Assembly (NCBI GenBank): GCA_023515795.1
Contig: JALGPX010000014.1
Span: forward strand, 18,473-64,125
Reading direction: 5' to 3'
Length of the DNA stretch: 45,653 bases
Source of the DNA: Amoeboaphelidium occidentale
Taxonomy: Eukaryota; Aphelidiomycota; Aphelidea
The notes under the pieces: model-generated
What the model was told of the DNA's origin: nothing
The model's database searches: none
What the model saw: only the letters and a program-made list of their open reading frames with translations
Shown here: positions 1 to 10,546 of the stretch, in pieces
Layout: the number at the start of each line of letters is the position of its first letter
Numbering within the stretch: position 1 is the stretch's first letter
Position numbers and translations under genes: made by a program

Positions 1-1029
1 GGCGGAATTCTGTTCAGTATTCTGGAAGGCTGGGATATTGACGAAGCGATATTTTTATGTTTTGCTTCACTTTGCACAATTGGTGCTTCAAATGTCCAGT
101 TTGAGACGGACTTTGGGATGGCGGTATTTCCCGTTTACGCGATTTTTGGTTTGCTGCTGTTCGGCATGATAATAAGTTCGACAAGACTACTGATAATTGA
201 CTACTTATCCCAGCAGTTTTCTTTGAAAGCATACAAACTACTGAACTATTGGGCAATAGGAAGAGCTAATTCTTTGAATGGTTTAGTAAGCGAAGAGCAA
301 GTGATGCTGTCCTTGCAAGAAAATTCACGCGATTGTCAATTAACACAAGGCAATTCATCTTCTGTTTCAATAGTACCAACTCTTGAACCTGTTGAGGAAG
401 AATCCAGAAGGCAGGAAGCTGTTAGTGAGTTTTCAGCATTACTGCCAATACCGGAAATTCCTCGTGAGAGAATCATGCCGGTTCAAGTTGACGCGATGAA
501 ACAAGGTGTTGAACCAATTACTATGCCTCCGTTGCAACCTCTTAGTTTCCGCCAGATACGCACCACACTGTCACATGCTTCTCTAAGAACACCTGCAACA
601 GTTAAAGTTGCAACACCATTTCGCTTACCATTACATACGATACAATCTGAAGTTGACCGTTTCAAGAATTCTTCATGCACCGCTACGCCTCGAGTACTGT
701 ACATTGAGCTAAGAAAAATGCTGGGAAAGTTTTTACTAGCCGGCTTAATTGCGCTATTATTTTACGTGTTGGTATTTTCTTTGGTCATATCTCGATTAGA
801 GAGCTGGGACTTATCAGAGGGAATATTATTCACGTTTAATTCCATAACAACAATTGGATCTGGTTCAGTGACATTAAAGTGTTTCTTGAGCAAGAATATT
901 TTCATGGGCGGTATCACGACTGGTTTGGCATTGGTTGCATTCTGCGGGAGTTTGATGACTGAGATATTGTCTTCAGAGTGGCACATTCACGTGGAAGATG
1001 TTGCCATGACAAGCGATGAGCTGGAATAA
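1..1029 (+). CDS. Two-pore-domain K+ channel-like protein (TOK1-like), 5' partial
   Basis: The frame is open from base 1, so the N-terminus lies outside the window; the first ATG at 118 is internal. Seen: a first pore region (EGWDIDEAIF then CTIGASN, residues about 9-36 of the visible part) followed by a membrane helix, then a polar linker of about 170 residues, a second helix (LLAGLIALLFYVLVF), a second pore (SITTIGSGS) and a last helix. The order pore-helix-linker-helix-pore-helix fits fungal outward-rectifier TOK channels of the plasma membrane. The K+ filter consensus is TIGYG/TIGFG; here the two copies read TIGAS and TIGSG, so selectivity may be altered. AATAAA motifs lie at 1025 and 1036. 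The gene converges on the copper-fist gene with 19 bp between stops. Family call is fairly sure; transport function is open. Confidence 0.72.
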   Translation, partial: GGILFSILEGWDIDEAIFLCFASLCTIGASNVQFETDFGMAVFPVYAIFGLLLFGMIISSTRLLIIDYLSQQFSLKAYKLLNYWAIGRANSLNGLVSEEQVMLSLQENSRDCQLTQGNSSSVSIVPTLEPVEEESRRQEAVSEFSALLPIPEIPRERIMPVQVDAMKQGVEPITMPPLQPLSFRQIRTTLSHASLRTPATVKVATPFRLPLHTIQSEVDRFKNSSCTATPRVLYIELRKMLGKFLLAGLIALLFYVLVFSLVISRLESWDLSEGILFTFNSITTIGSGSVTLKCFLSKNIFMGGITTGLALVAFCGSLMTEILSSEWHIHVEDVAMTSDELE

Positions 1030-1048
1030 AAGGTCAATAAAAATTTCA

Positions 1049-1918
1049 TTATTTACTGTCAACGCTTTCATCAGCTGAAACAATTTTTAAAGCCAAATCA
1101 TGAGGACAACATACGGTCTCTTCTGTGTCCCTCTTCTCAAGCGCCTGTTCTACGGCAAAAAGAAGGGCTTCAAACCGCTCACATTTCGTGCTTCCCTGAT
1201 GATGCACTCTCAAATGATCAGAATACTTTTCGTAAAGACCCGGAATTAAAGAATCAACCGTGCTAACCGGCTTCGGTAACAGTTTCCTGAATACTGTACA
1301 TGAGTTAGCGCTATGGCATCCATTGTGAATGTGCTGACTCTTGGCCTCTTCCGCAGCTCGCGCTTGAGCACGGCCAGAAGTAGGAGGCGATGGGTATCCC
1401 TTATAAGCATTAAAAGCTGCAGCAGTTATATCATCTGGCGAGCTTGTAGGATTATCTTTCAAATATGCAGTGATATCAAAGTCTCCACCAAGGCTCTGTA
1501 CCGAAGAAGAATGATCAAACATATCAACTTCCCAATTAAGCATGTGAGCATACGCTGAAGGAAGAGTTCTATCATTAAGGAGTACAGTTTGCTTAACTTC
1601 TTGCTGGCCTTTCTTCCCAGAGCAACATGTACATATTCCAGTCAAAGAGCAACTGCATCGCCGGACATCCTTCTGCGGATCTTCAACGTATCCTCTCATC
1701 TTTCCACCAGGGCCATTATTAGCAAAGCGAGAATCAGCTTCACAGTAGCACTTTCCTCCGCTGCCCTTCTTTATCCTGCAGCTTTGGCAAGATGTTCTTG
1801 GTCGACCTTTCGGCAATATCTTAACAAGCGTGCGATCTTTATGTGTACATGAGGATGTACGATGTCCTCTAACGCACGCCTCACATGCATATTTCTGGCC
1901 ATCGATAACTATTGGCAT
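1049..1918 (-). CDS. Copper-fist transcription factor (Ace1/Mac1/Cuf1 type)
   Basis: Predicted nuclear, copper-responsive DNA-binding regulator of 289 aa. The N-terminus carries the fungal copper-fist zinc module: KYACEACVRGHR, then CTHKDR, then KGRPRTSCQSCR. In this family the fist begins directly at the initiator Met, so I place the start at 1918 (MPIVIDGQKY, purine at -3) rather than at the longer in-frame ATG at 1990. Behind the fist are Cys-rich stretches, KCYCE and RRCSCSLTGICTCC, which resemble the CxC copper clusters of Mac1/Cuf1, and a further CC pair near the C-terminus. Cu clusters in this family act as the sensor. Neighbours give no target. Domain identity is certain; whether it acts in copper uptake (Mac1/Cuf1) or detoxification (Ace1) cannot be read from sequence. 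Confidence 0.88.
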   Translation of the reverse strand: MPIVIDGQKYACEACVRGHRTSSCTHKDRTLVKILPKGRPRTSCQSCRIKKGSGGKCYCEADSRFANNGPGGKMRGYVEDPQKDVRRCSCSLTGICTCCSGKKGQQEVKQTVLLNDRTLPSAYAHMLNWEVDMFDHSSSVQSLGGDFDITAYLKDNPTSSPDDITAAAFNAYKGYPSPPTSGRAQARAAEEAKSQHIHNGCHSANSCTVFRKLLPKPVSTVDSLIPGLYEKYSDHLRVHHQGSTKCERFEALLFAVEQALEKRDTEETVCCPHDLALKIVSADESVDSK

Positions 1919-2080
1919 TCTTGCGTTTGCGATGAACAAAGAGTATGAAATTTGCTCAATCACTTCTGTGAAACTATTGGATTGCATCATCTGAAATCGC
2001 TCAGGGTAATCGCTGGGGGTGGCGCACTGTCAATTCGAACACGCCGAGGTTCATTGGAACATTTAGCAGGGGAAATATAC

Positions 2081-2407
2081 TCACAATTTATTCACATACT
2101 GAGCAAAATCGTACACATTTTGATTCCATTGTGCTTTGTACCCCTCCAATAGACGGTGTACTTCAGCTGAAACTTCAGAAATGTGTGAACTGACTTTGCG
2201 TGAAAAAGTATTTGTATTGCGACTACTTGCACTGTCGCTTTGTGCTAAATCGGAGCTGATGTTCCCATTAATTGTGTTAAGTTCTCGCTTTATCTTCTTC
2301 AAGTTTTGCTGCAGTAGCTTTCTATTATCATCTGCGCTTTGTAGAAATGTGTAAGAAAGTGCCAGTGTGCCTAAGAAGCCTGAAGCAAATGCAGATGGGA
2401 TGTTCAT
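2081..2407 (-). CDS. Small mitochondrial membrane protein, MIC12/AIM5-like
   Basis: A 108-aa protein with one N-terminal hydrophobic segment (FASGFLGTLALSYTFLQ, residues 8-24), then a basic coiled stretch (NRKLLQQNLKKIKREL), a polar linker and a C-terminal amphipathic end with WNQNVYDFAQYV. This order matches the fungal MICOS subunit MIC12 (AIM5): a glycine-containing membrane helix, then HxQNR..LLRQQ..ILN, and a conserved tail with WN. MIC12 sits in the mitochondrial inner membrane and bridges MICOS subcomplexes at cristae junctions. The similarity is from pattern, not from a search, and small membrane proteins are easily confused, so the name is tentative. A real gene is supported by an ATG start, coherent composition and fit between flanking genes. 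Confidence 0.55.
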   Translation of the reverse strand: MNIPSAFASGFLGTLALSYTFLQSADDNRKLLQQNLKKIKRELNTINGNISSDLAQSDSASSRNTNTFSRKVSSHISEVSAEVHRLLEGYKAQWNQNVYDFAQYVNKL

Positions 2408-2456
2408 TTAAATTTGTTCTCGGAGAGGATGTTACTGCGAGAAAACTGAATGGATT

Positions 2457-3575
2457 CTATTCAAGTCTCAGCTTTGCAACAAACTCAGCGTGCTTCCGTT
2501 CAGAAGTTTCAAAATACGCCTGCATTTCCTCACTGACATTGAAGAAAGCCAAGTGTTCCTGGCGTAAGTTAATCAAGACTTTGTTGGTTGTGCTTGTTGG
2601 AGATTTCACTGGAAGATCTTCAATAGAGTCGAGCTCTGAGGTATCATTTGTCATCCAGCTCCTTCTTACGCTATCAAAGTGCTCGTTCGTGTTATTCGAA
2701 AGGGGAACTTTGAAGTCTTTGAAATCGATCGTGTTTGTGGATTTCCTTGAAGCTGGAAAGGATTGTAACTTTGTTGGTTCAATTTCCTCATCCAGCCATG
2801 CGCCAAAATCGTCTTCAAATTCTTTTACTTCTTTAATTGCAAGTGCCTTTTCCTGCTCTTCCAATTCATCAAATCCATCGAATTCATCCTGAGTTATCTC
2901 TGGCTTGGATGTCGCTACAGGCTGTTTCAGCTCCAATTTCGCAAATGTGTCTTGTGTCATAGATTCCCCCGTAATGTCAATATCCCAGTTAAGTTCATCA
3001 AGACCTTCTTCGTCTTCTTTGATAGCTTGCGGATAATCAATCTTTTGTATGGGCGATACTGTGCCTGAGATTGTTACCGTAGCAACTTTGCTTTCAAACG
3101 AGGCCACAGACATTTGCTCAGCAATAGGATCATGCTCAACAGCCCAACTGAAATCTTCCTCATCTTCTTTGGTTACAAGGGCCTCTGGTACTTTGTTTTC
3201 ATCGTTGCTCAAGTCATGCTCTTCTTCGAAAGGTATTTCTCGCTCAGGACTGTCTTTCCTCTTGGAATTTTTCAGCAGCGGTGTGTTAAGGCTATCAGGC
3301 CTCTTAAGCTTTGCATTTGGTAAACTGGCAAGTAATGCTTCATAGTCTTGTTTCCACTGAATGTGATCATGTGCTTCTAGGTCCATTGCGGATAATGTCC
3401 CATTCTTAAAACCGACAACATCTTCCTTAAACTTTGTCAGCCTCTTTTCAAGATCATTAGCCTTCTTTCTGTAGAGCAGCAAGTTCAAATATTTTGCCAT
3501 GATATGTGAAACAACGGTGCAGTTTGAGCCTGCAACAACTTCTCTGCTATTTTTAGAAGGATCACGCTTTTCCAT
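2457..3575 (-). CDS. Acidic, mostly disordered protein of unknown function
   Basis: A 372-aa single-exon ORF with ATG start. I do not recognise the family. Residues about 26-85 form a predicted helical/coiled region (LLLYRKKANDLEKRLTKFKE). The rest is rich in Asp, Glu and Ser and looks unstructured. It carries several acidic aromatic motifs: EEDFSWAVE, DELNWDIDI, DEFDGFDEL and EDDFGAWLDEE, and ends in a short helical tail. Acidic phenylalanine/tryptophan motifs of this sort bind clathrin-adaptor ear domains (gamma-ear, GGA) in aftiphilin/Laa2-type proteins, but this is only a resemblance. It is divergent from the RasGEF gene with 48 bp between start codons. No signal peptide or membrane helix is seen. 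Confidence 0.7.
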   Translation of the reverse strand: MEKRDPSKNSREVVAGSNCTVVSHIMAKYLNLLLYRKKANDLEKRLTKFKEDVVGFKNGTLSAMDLEAHDHIQWKQDYEALLASLPNAKLKRPDSLNTPLLKNSKRKDSPEREIPFEEEHDLSNDENKVPEALVTKEDEEDFSWAVEHDPIAEQMSVASFESKVATVTISGTVSPIQKIDYPQAIKEDEEGLDELNWDIDITGESMTQDTFAKLELKQPVATSKPEITQDEFDGFDELEEQEKALAIKEVKEFEDDFGAWLDEEIEPTKLQSFPASRKSTNTIDFKDFKVPLSNNTNEHFDSVRRSWMTNDTSELDSIEDLPVKSPTSTTNKVLINLRQEHLAFFNVSEEMQAYFETSERKHAEFVAKLRLE

Positions 3576-3623
3576 TTTGACTTAGATTTGTCAGTTACTC
3601 ACACTATCTAAACAGAAAAGATT

Positions 3624-6600
3624 ATGTTTTTCAGTGGAAAGAAGAAGGCAGCTGCAGCAGGGCAAGCTACAACGAGTGCCACTTCACTCAAAGAAAGCAG
3701 TCCGGAGCATGTGGATCCATTAAGTGTGGAGGTCAAGCGGTCTGCTAAAGATTTACGTCAACAGCCAATGCTACCAAGCCCACTTTCACAATCTACGAAA
3801 GATCTCACGTTTATTGAGCCACCAGAGAAAGCAGATAAGCAACAGACATCGAGTGCATTTAGCGCCGAGGGATCGCCTCAAAGGCGTTCCTTCTTTGGAA
3901 AGAAGTTATCACTGTCGAATAGCAACAGGAATAGCGGAGAAGTGCCGTCGAGTTTTTTCGAAACTTTCTTGGGAATGGTAAAGGTATCGTCGCCACTGTC
4001 GGGATCAGGAGTCGTGGGACCAGAAGATGACGTAGACACTCAAGGTGAAAGTCCTCTGTCGAAATCCAAGGCTTCGGACAGTTATATGGTGAATACATCA
4101 CTCAGTAGTTTGGATACTTCTATTGCTGGAACACCTAATGGACCTACTTCACCGCTTGCAGGTTATTCAAATACTATTCGTAGAAGGAAGGATAAATCAA
4201 AGACTTCTCTGGCTGCACGAGCATCAATTACATCGAGTGCTCTTGATCATGATAACTCGAGTTTATTCACGTCTACACTTGACCAAGATAATTCTAGAGA
4301 AGATGAAAGTTTGGACGCAGACGATGATTCTGTATTTGGAATATCTGATCAGCTCAAGGAGATTCACTTGTTCGTTAAGTCAAGTCGTGAATCGTCTCCA
4401 TATAGCTGTTTACCAAAAGCTATGATCTCTGAAGTTATACGCGATCTAATCAAAGGAGTCCTGGTGCTAGAAACACCTGATTTGCCAGAGGAAGAGAGGA
4501 ATCCTGATAATTGGAGACTTTGTAAAATTGATCGTAATATGCTTGCAACGCGTGTTTGGCTTCAGAATGATGCGTCTTTCGACAGCTACAAAATCAACGA
4601 CGGAGATGAATTACGGTTGAAGCTAGTAACAGAAAAAGATGCTATTAAAATACTCCCTCCTCAAGCATCTGTTGCAATTACTGAAGCCTTTTCATTTGAA
4701 GAAAATGTCAAGGATTTCATAGACAGATTATTGAGTAAATTGGGAATCAAAGCAGGTAATCAGAAATATGGTTTATACTACAAGAAGATTGGTATCTGGC
4801 TTGACGAGAAGCGTACAGTCAACAGCTATGAAATTGATCCTGATCATGTTATTGATCTCAGAATAGTGACACAAGAGTTCCTGCTGAGAGTCAATCTACC
4901 AGATGCAGAGACCAAATTGACAATTAAAGTCCTGCCATCTCTGACCGTATTTGACGTTCTTGGCATGTTGGTGTACAATCTGAGTGTTAAACGAATTGCT
5001 TTGGATGGTTTTAGAAGAGGAGGCGAGGATGTATATACTCCTCCCACATCAAGGACTAAGCCAAGAATTTCTGAATTTCAAGTTTCCAGTGGAAGGAAAT
5101 TGACAAAGTTCGGCCTTTACCTTCCTTCAAAAAATATTTGGCTAAATGAATCCAAAGTATTGGAAGATTATAATCTCGCGAAGCAGCCTGATGAAATCCA
5201 CTTCAAGCCACAGTACCATCCGATAACTATCAGTTTGCCGCAGAACATGGCATCCAAAAGAAGTGATTTGTTGCGTGTCCATGGATCGGACGGAAGAATA
5301 AGCGCTCAAAATTCAAACTTGGTGCAAGTGTTTGTTAGTTCCACAAACAAAGTCAAAGATATAACTGATCTTCTTAATATGGACAATCCTGATTATAAGG
5401 ATTCTCCTATCGCTAAAGAATTTTCATACGGACTATTTACTAGAGGTAATGAAAAACTTCGTGATGAAGAGGTTTTTTGGAATCTATTGAAAGATATTTC
5501 TCCTCTTGAGATAATCGATTATCGAATGTTAACAAGAAAAATAACTCTTACTTCTAGCGCAGACTTGGCTGTGAAAGTTGACGTGGATGTTGACTTTTCT
5601 AAACCCGTGGAATCCATTATTCCTATTTTCTGCAGGCGTTTTGGCGTTCTAAGGGAAACAGAGTTTAAACAGGTTCACTTGTTGGGATCCAATGTTCCTC
5701 TGGATCTGTTTAAATCTCTGTTACAACTTAAAATAAGTCCAGAATCGACTTTGGTATTCATGGTTGAGTACGGCCAAACACCTGTAGCGCAAAAAGATGA
5801 TGATGCCAACGTTTGGAGTGAAGGTGATGATTCCACATCAAACATTCAATATGCTGCAGAAGGAGATAAAGTCGTTACTGTTGCGTCTCTTAATAAGCTT
5901 ATTGAATTGTTGACCTCGGCAGAAGATGGCTTAGAGTCATCAGCGTACTTGGACTTCATGAAAACCTTCTTGTTGACTTATCAAAGTTTCACAACTCCGT
6001 CGGCATTTCTAAAAAAGATTATCGAAAGATATCACGTCCCGCGACAGATGTACAAAGGATTGACATTTCAGGAATTCGAGAAAATGAGGACGAAGGTGCA
6101 ACTCAGATGTTGTAACGTGCTGCAACAATGGACAAAGAAGCACTTTTATGACTTTGTTGATTTCTCTGGAACGCTTAGCTCAACTCAAGTGAATGTCAAC
6201 GGAAACAAGTCACAGCTAGATCAAGACAGGAAAAAGGAGCAGGCTCTGAACAAGCATTTGTTATTGATCAAGGTTTTGGATTTCGCAGAAAAAGTTATTA
6301 TTGAAGATCATCCATTGCTGGGTAAGCAAATTCGTAAGAACGTCCTGCGTCTTCGAGATGGTTCATACATAAGCCAAGCTCAGATGGTACGGCAGTCTTC
6401 AGTTAACACACCAAGCCCGAAAAGCCCTTCGAAGCCGATTACTGTGGGCGAGGACATCAATTTGTTTGCTCTTGAACCAGAGGAACTTGCTCGTCAACTG
6501 ACAGTTATGGAATTTGACCTTTTCGCTAAACTGATGGTAACTTTATCATTTATAGGTGATTAATTTCTGTAGCCATATGAGTTCTTAAATCAAGCATGGA

Positions 6601-7339
6601 CGAAGGGAGATGCCGATGTTAAAGCACCGAATATTATAAACATCACCAAGCGATTCAACGAAATAGCTTCTTGGGTAGCAAAATCAATTCTGGAGGTCAA
6701 AAGTATAAAGAGCAGAGTGAAGAGATTAACAAAACTGATTGATGTCGCAGGGGTAAAGTTTACGCTGTATTCGCTTACTTTTAGTATCTTTATATGCAGA
6801 ATAACTTTGCGACTTTGATGGCGTTCATTGCAGGCTTCAACAAGGCTCCTGTAAATCGTCTTAAGTTCACATTCAAAGAGCTATCTGCAAAAAGTCAAAA
6901 GAAGTTTTCTGAGCTGGAAAAATTAATGTCGGCTGAGAGCTCTTATAAACAATACAGAGGCAAGATTCATAGAGTCAACCCGCCTTGTATTCCTTACATC
7001 GGTGTATACTTGCTTGACTTGACCTACATGGAAGATGGCAATCCAAACAGAATCGGAGATTTGATCAATTTCTCAAAGCGAAGACTCATCAATAATCTCA
7101 TCCGGGAAGTTCAGCAATATCAGGACCAGCCTTATGTCGGCTTGCGAAGCTCTGAAGAGATATTGCTGTCGCTAAGCAAAGCCTTTACTATGCCTATTGC
7201 AGCTCCCGATGCAATAGTCGGAGAAGGCCCTACAGGAAAACAGCAATTGTTCCCTTCTGTGAAAGCGTATGAAGACTTTTTATTTCAACTTTCATTAGAA
7301 AGAGAGCCCAGAAACTCTGAGCGAAGCCAACTTCACTAA
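3624..7339 (+). CDS. Ras guanine nucleotide exchange factor with tandem talin F0/F1-like domains
   Basis: Spliced: exons 3624-6536, 6573-6752, 6785-7339 (introns 36 and 32 nt), giving 1215 aa. Residues 1-240 are Ser-rich and disordered. From about 245 to 745 comes a series of ubiquitin-like folds; three repeats share a talin-F0/F1-type signature in which a GLY/LCK-type strand is followed by a WL turn (VWLQNDASFDSY with Trp312, IWLDEKRTVNSY with Trp392, IWLNESKVLEDY with Trp506), and one or two more degenerate copies follow. Residues about 750-930 are the RasGEF N/REM domain (SSAYLDFMKTFLLTYQSF). The Cdc25 catalytic domain begins near 943: LEPEELARQLTVMEFDLF, YEFLNQAWTKGD, NNFATLMAFIAGFN, PCIPYIGVYLLDL. 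It should load GTP on a Ras/Rap GTPase at the membrane. Introns were set by restoring FAKLM-PYEFLNQAW and VAG-YLYMQNNF. Confidence 0.9.
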
Positions 7340-7358
7340 TCCTACTCAATAGACGTCT

Positions 7359-9140
7359 TTACCTCAGTTTAGCGTTCAAGGTCATGTTCTTGTTTATGAT
7401 CAGGGTTATCGATGCTGCTTCTTTACAAAATTCTTCCAAAATAATATGGTTTGAGAACCAAAGCGAGAAATCACTATCACCTGGAGCGGGTACATTAGAA
7501 CTTAGAATTGCAGGAATATCTGTAGCATCTGTATCAAAGCTAATCAAGCCCAACTTGTCCCAGACAAGCTCAAATTCTCCATTGCAATGTGATTTAACCG
7601 CATCGGCTAGAGCAGAATAGTTTCCGGTATCATTCATGAGCGACCGAAGCATATCCATGAACGATTTATGTCTTCCTTCACCCTTCATTAACAGTTGAGT
7701 CTGTACATCAGAATCAGGGACCAGCAATACAGTGGCAAGTATTCCAGTTAGAACCAAGTTAGTCTGAACAGAGTTTGAGTAATACTTTTCAAACATTCCG
7801 ACCACTAAATCCAGAAAGTAGACAGCAATTTCTGTCTTTTCCTCATCTGCAAGAGTACTTCTGCCATTTGGATACCAATTGTTGTATGCTTTAAAGGATA
7901 CTTCACTTCGTTCTAGAGCCAAAGCATAGTACTCATCAGTCAAGTAAGAGGATGGAAACAACTCAGGATCATATTTGATTTTTTCTTCAAAAGAAGGCAA
8001 ATTATGGAAAACAAAATATTCATAAGCAAGCTTGCTAGAGAAAGATTCTAACAAGACACCAAACAAAAGAAGTGTTACAACTCCTGCTCGATTACCTGAA
8101 GCAGCAGACGCAATTCTTTTTACAAGAACTGAAATAATTTGACCGCCCTTCGAGTTGGGAACATTCTGAATATTCAAATCATGTAAATCGTAATGAAACA
8201 AAGATTCCACGATACTATCAATTAAAAGCTCCACTCTAACAATTTTGAGCAAACCAACAAAGCTTTCGGTCGCAGCAATGATCTCTTCATCGTTAGCACT
8301 TAACAGGCGCACAAAAACGACTTCTTTCACCACTTTATCCACAAGCTGATTACAAAAGTATTTCTTTAGTCGCTCCATAGATTCGTTACGTTTCAATGTC
8401 AACTCAACCAATAGATCTACAGCAAAAGACCAAACATCAAAGAAACCATGAGAAGAGAAAGTCTCAGAGCATTTTTGCACAATAGCATCACATATATCGG
8501 ATTCAATGTAAGAGGGCACCATGTTAGCAGCCAAACAAACCCCCAAACATAAACTTTCCCTTGCAACATCATCATCGCCCCAAACATATGCCATCAAGAT
8601 GCTCAACAGATCAAAAGAATCCGACGTAATGAATAAATTCAAAAGTGCAGGATTTGCACGCAATTGTCTCAAGAGAACATTAATTAATTTCGTTAAATCT
8701 TGGCTGTGCATTTGAGCAGCATGAGCCGTTGCGATCAGATTCAACAGCGGCAAGCGAACAGATCGCTCCGGAAGTAATCGATGTATCTGATGCAAATTGG
8801 ACAGCAACAGAGAAAACATTTTCAGCGTCTCTTTTAACAGACCTCTGGGATTATCACCAAACGAAACCAATTCCTCGAGCATTCTCCGCTCCAGAACTTC
8901 ACCCATACATTCGCCAGTCATCAATTCATCCTTCTCTTCTAAGTATTCCAATTCTTCCTGTTTTATGTACTTCACGATGCTTTCCAGGTGATAGGGTATG
9001 TTGGTATCTTCAATGCGATCCGTTGAGCCAATTGATTGCCTGACATAGTTCCAATGGTCCTTAAGAGTTTCTACTCTGCTTTTTATAACAGCCGTGGCTG
9101 ATATCGTTTCGCTTACGAGATTCCGAAGTCTGTTGAACAT
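7359..9140 (-). CDS. FHIP/FAM160 family protein (Fts-Hook-FHIP complex subunit)
   Basis: A 593-aa helical protein. The longest open frame begins with TTG at 9212 and would overlap RPT6 exon 1, so the ATG at 9140 (MFNRLRNLV) is taken as start. Seen near the N-terminus: IPYHLESIVKYIKQEELEYL, then GECMGEVLERRMLEELVSFG and RGLLKETLKMFSLLLSNL, a pattern typical of FAM160/FHIP (formerly RAI16-like) proteins; the rest is alpha-helical repeat without membrane segments. FHIP joins Hook and the inactive E2 variant Fts to couple endosomes to dynein and, in fungi, early-endosome motility. It converges on the RasGEF gene (19 bp between stops) and is divergent from RPT6 (59 bp between starts). Known family length is about 700-1000 aa, so this copy is short. 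Confidence 0.75.
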   Translation of the reverse strand: MFNRLRNLVSETISATAVIKSRVETLKDHWNYVRQSIGSTDRIEDTNIPYHLESIVKYIKQEELEYLEEKDELMTGECMGEVLERRMLEELVSFGDNPRGLLKETLKMFSLLLSNLHQIHRLLPERSVRLPLLNLIATAHAAQMHSQDLTKLINVLLRQLRANPALLNLFITSDSFDLLSILMAYVWGDDDVARESLCLGVCLAANMVPSYIESDICDAIVQKCSETFSSHGFFDVWSFAVDLLVELTLKRNESMERLKKYFCNQLVDKVVKEVVFVRLLSANDEEIIAATESFVGLLKIVRVELLIDSIVESLFHYDLHDLNIQNVPNSKGGQIISVLVKRIASAASGNRAGVVTLLLFGVLLESFSSKLAYEYFVFHNLPSFEEKIKYDPELFPSSYLTDEYYALALERSEVSFKAYNNWYPNGRSTLADEEKTEIAVYFLDLVVGMFEKYYSNSVQTNLVLTGILATVLLVPDSDVQTQLLMKGEGRHKSFMDMLRSLMNDTGNYSALADAVKSHCNGEFELVWDKLGLISFDTDATDIPAILSSNVPAPGDSDFSLWFSNHIILEEFCKEAASITLIINKNMTLNAKLR

Positions 9141-9199
9141 TTTGCTGGAGAATCGTTGGCTCGCTTTTCTGAGTGTCGAGTGTCGCAAAAGCAAAAGAA

Positions 9200-10546
9200 A
9201 TGGTTCTGACAAAACAACAGCAGCAACAGCAGCAGGAGGACACCAAAACAGACAAAACAGTAAAGCCTTTACATAAGAAGCTTTCTAACGTTGTCTGCTT
9301 TCCCTGTTTAGGTTGGCATTAAGTCATTTTATAAGCAAAAGATTGAAGAATTGGAGTTCGTCATAAATGATAAGAGCCAAGACTTGAAGAGACTCGAGGC
9401 CCAGCGAAACCAGCTGAACTCAAAAGTCAGGGCATTACGAGAAGAACTCAGTCTGTTGCATGAGCCTGGGTCATATGTCGGTGAAGTTGCCAAGTTGATG
9501 GGCAAGAACAAAGTCTTGGTCAAAGTAAATCCCGAGGGAAAGTATATTGTAGACTTGGCCTCTAATATTGATCCTACTGAGCTGAAGCCTGGCTTAAGAG
9601 TTGCGCTTCGTTCGGACTCTTACACTTTGCACAAGATACTTCCGTCTAAAGTTGATCCTTTGGTCTCGCTGATGATGGTTGAGAAAGTTCCAGACTCCAC
9701 TTATGATATGGTTGGTGGTTTAGATAAGCAAATTAAAGAGATCAAGGAAGTTATTGAGTTGCCTATTAAGCATCCTGAGTTGTTTGAATCATTAGGTATC
9801 GAGCAACCAAAAGGTGTTTTACTTTATGGTCCGCCTGGAACCGGAAAAACTTTGTTGGCTCGTGCGGTTGCTCATCATACAGACTGTCGATTCATTAGAG
9901 TCAGTGGTTCTGAGTTGGTTCAGAAGTATATCGGAGAAGGAAGCAGAATGGTTCGTGAACTTTTTGTCATGGCTAGGTAAGTTTTAAAAAGTGAACTAGT
10001 TCATATTTCATAGAGAACACGCGCCTTCGATTATTTTTATGGACGAAATTGATTCTATTGGCTCGTCGCGTGGTGATGGTTCAGGTGATAGTGAAGTACA
10101 GAGGACAATGTTGGAATTATTGAATCAGTTGGATGGTTTCGAAGCAACTAAAAACATCAAGGTTTGTTGAAATTCTTATCGAATTTACATTTAAGGTTAT
10201 TATGGCAACTAACCGTATCGATATTTTGGACTCAGCATTGTTGAGGCCTGGTCGTATTGATCGTAAGATTGAATTTCCACCTCCAAATGAGGCTGCCCGT
10301 GTTGATATCCTTAAAATTCACTCTAGAAAGATGAACTTGACCCGTGGTATCGATCTTGCAAAGGTTGCTGAGAAGATGTCTGGTTGTAGTGGAGCTGAAG
10401 CGAAAGGTGTTTGTACTGAAGCTGGTATGTTTGCATTGAGAGAAAGAAGAGTTCATGTAACACAAGAAGATTTCGAAATGGCAGTAGCTAAGGTGATGAA
10501 GAAGGATTCTGATGCCAACATGAGTATTCGCAAGTTATTCAAATAA
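9200..10546 (+). CDS. RPT6: 26S proteasome regulatory ATPase subunit Rpt6 (PSMC5)
   Basis: AAA+ ATPase of the 19S base ring that unfolds substrates for the 20S core. Four exons: 9200-9259, 9312-9976, 10014-10161, 10196-10546 (introns 52, 37 and 34 nt), 407 aa against 405 in yeast. Exon 1 gives a Gln-rich N-terminus (codons CAG/CAA); intron 1 has a CTAAC branch site. Seen in order: coiled coil ([20 protein letters not shown]), OB-domain segment [11 protein letters not shown], Walker A GPPGTGKT, Walker B IIFMDEID, the sensor/arginine-finger stretch [13 protein letters not shown] and the C-terminal FK tail (KLFK, partial HbYX-like end). Junctions were fixed by [16 protein letters not shown] and [11 protein letters not shown]. 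Near-perfect family match. Confidence 0.97.

Noticed and set aside
9217-9238. CAG/CAA microsatellite
   Set aside because: It is a short Gln run in RPT6 exon 1, not a repeat expansion of note.
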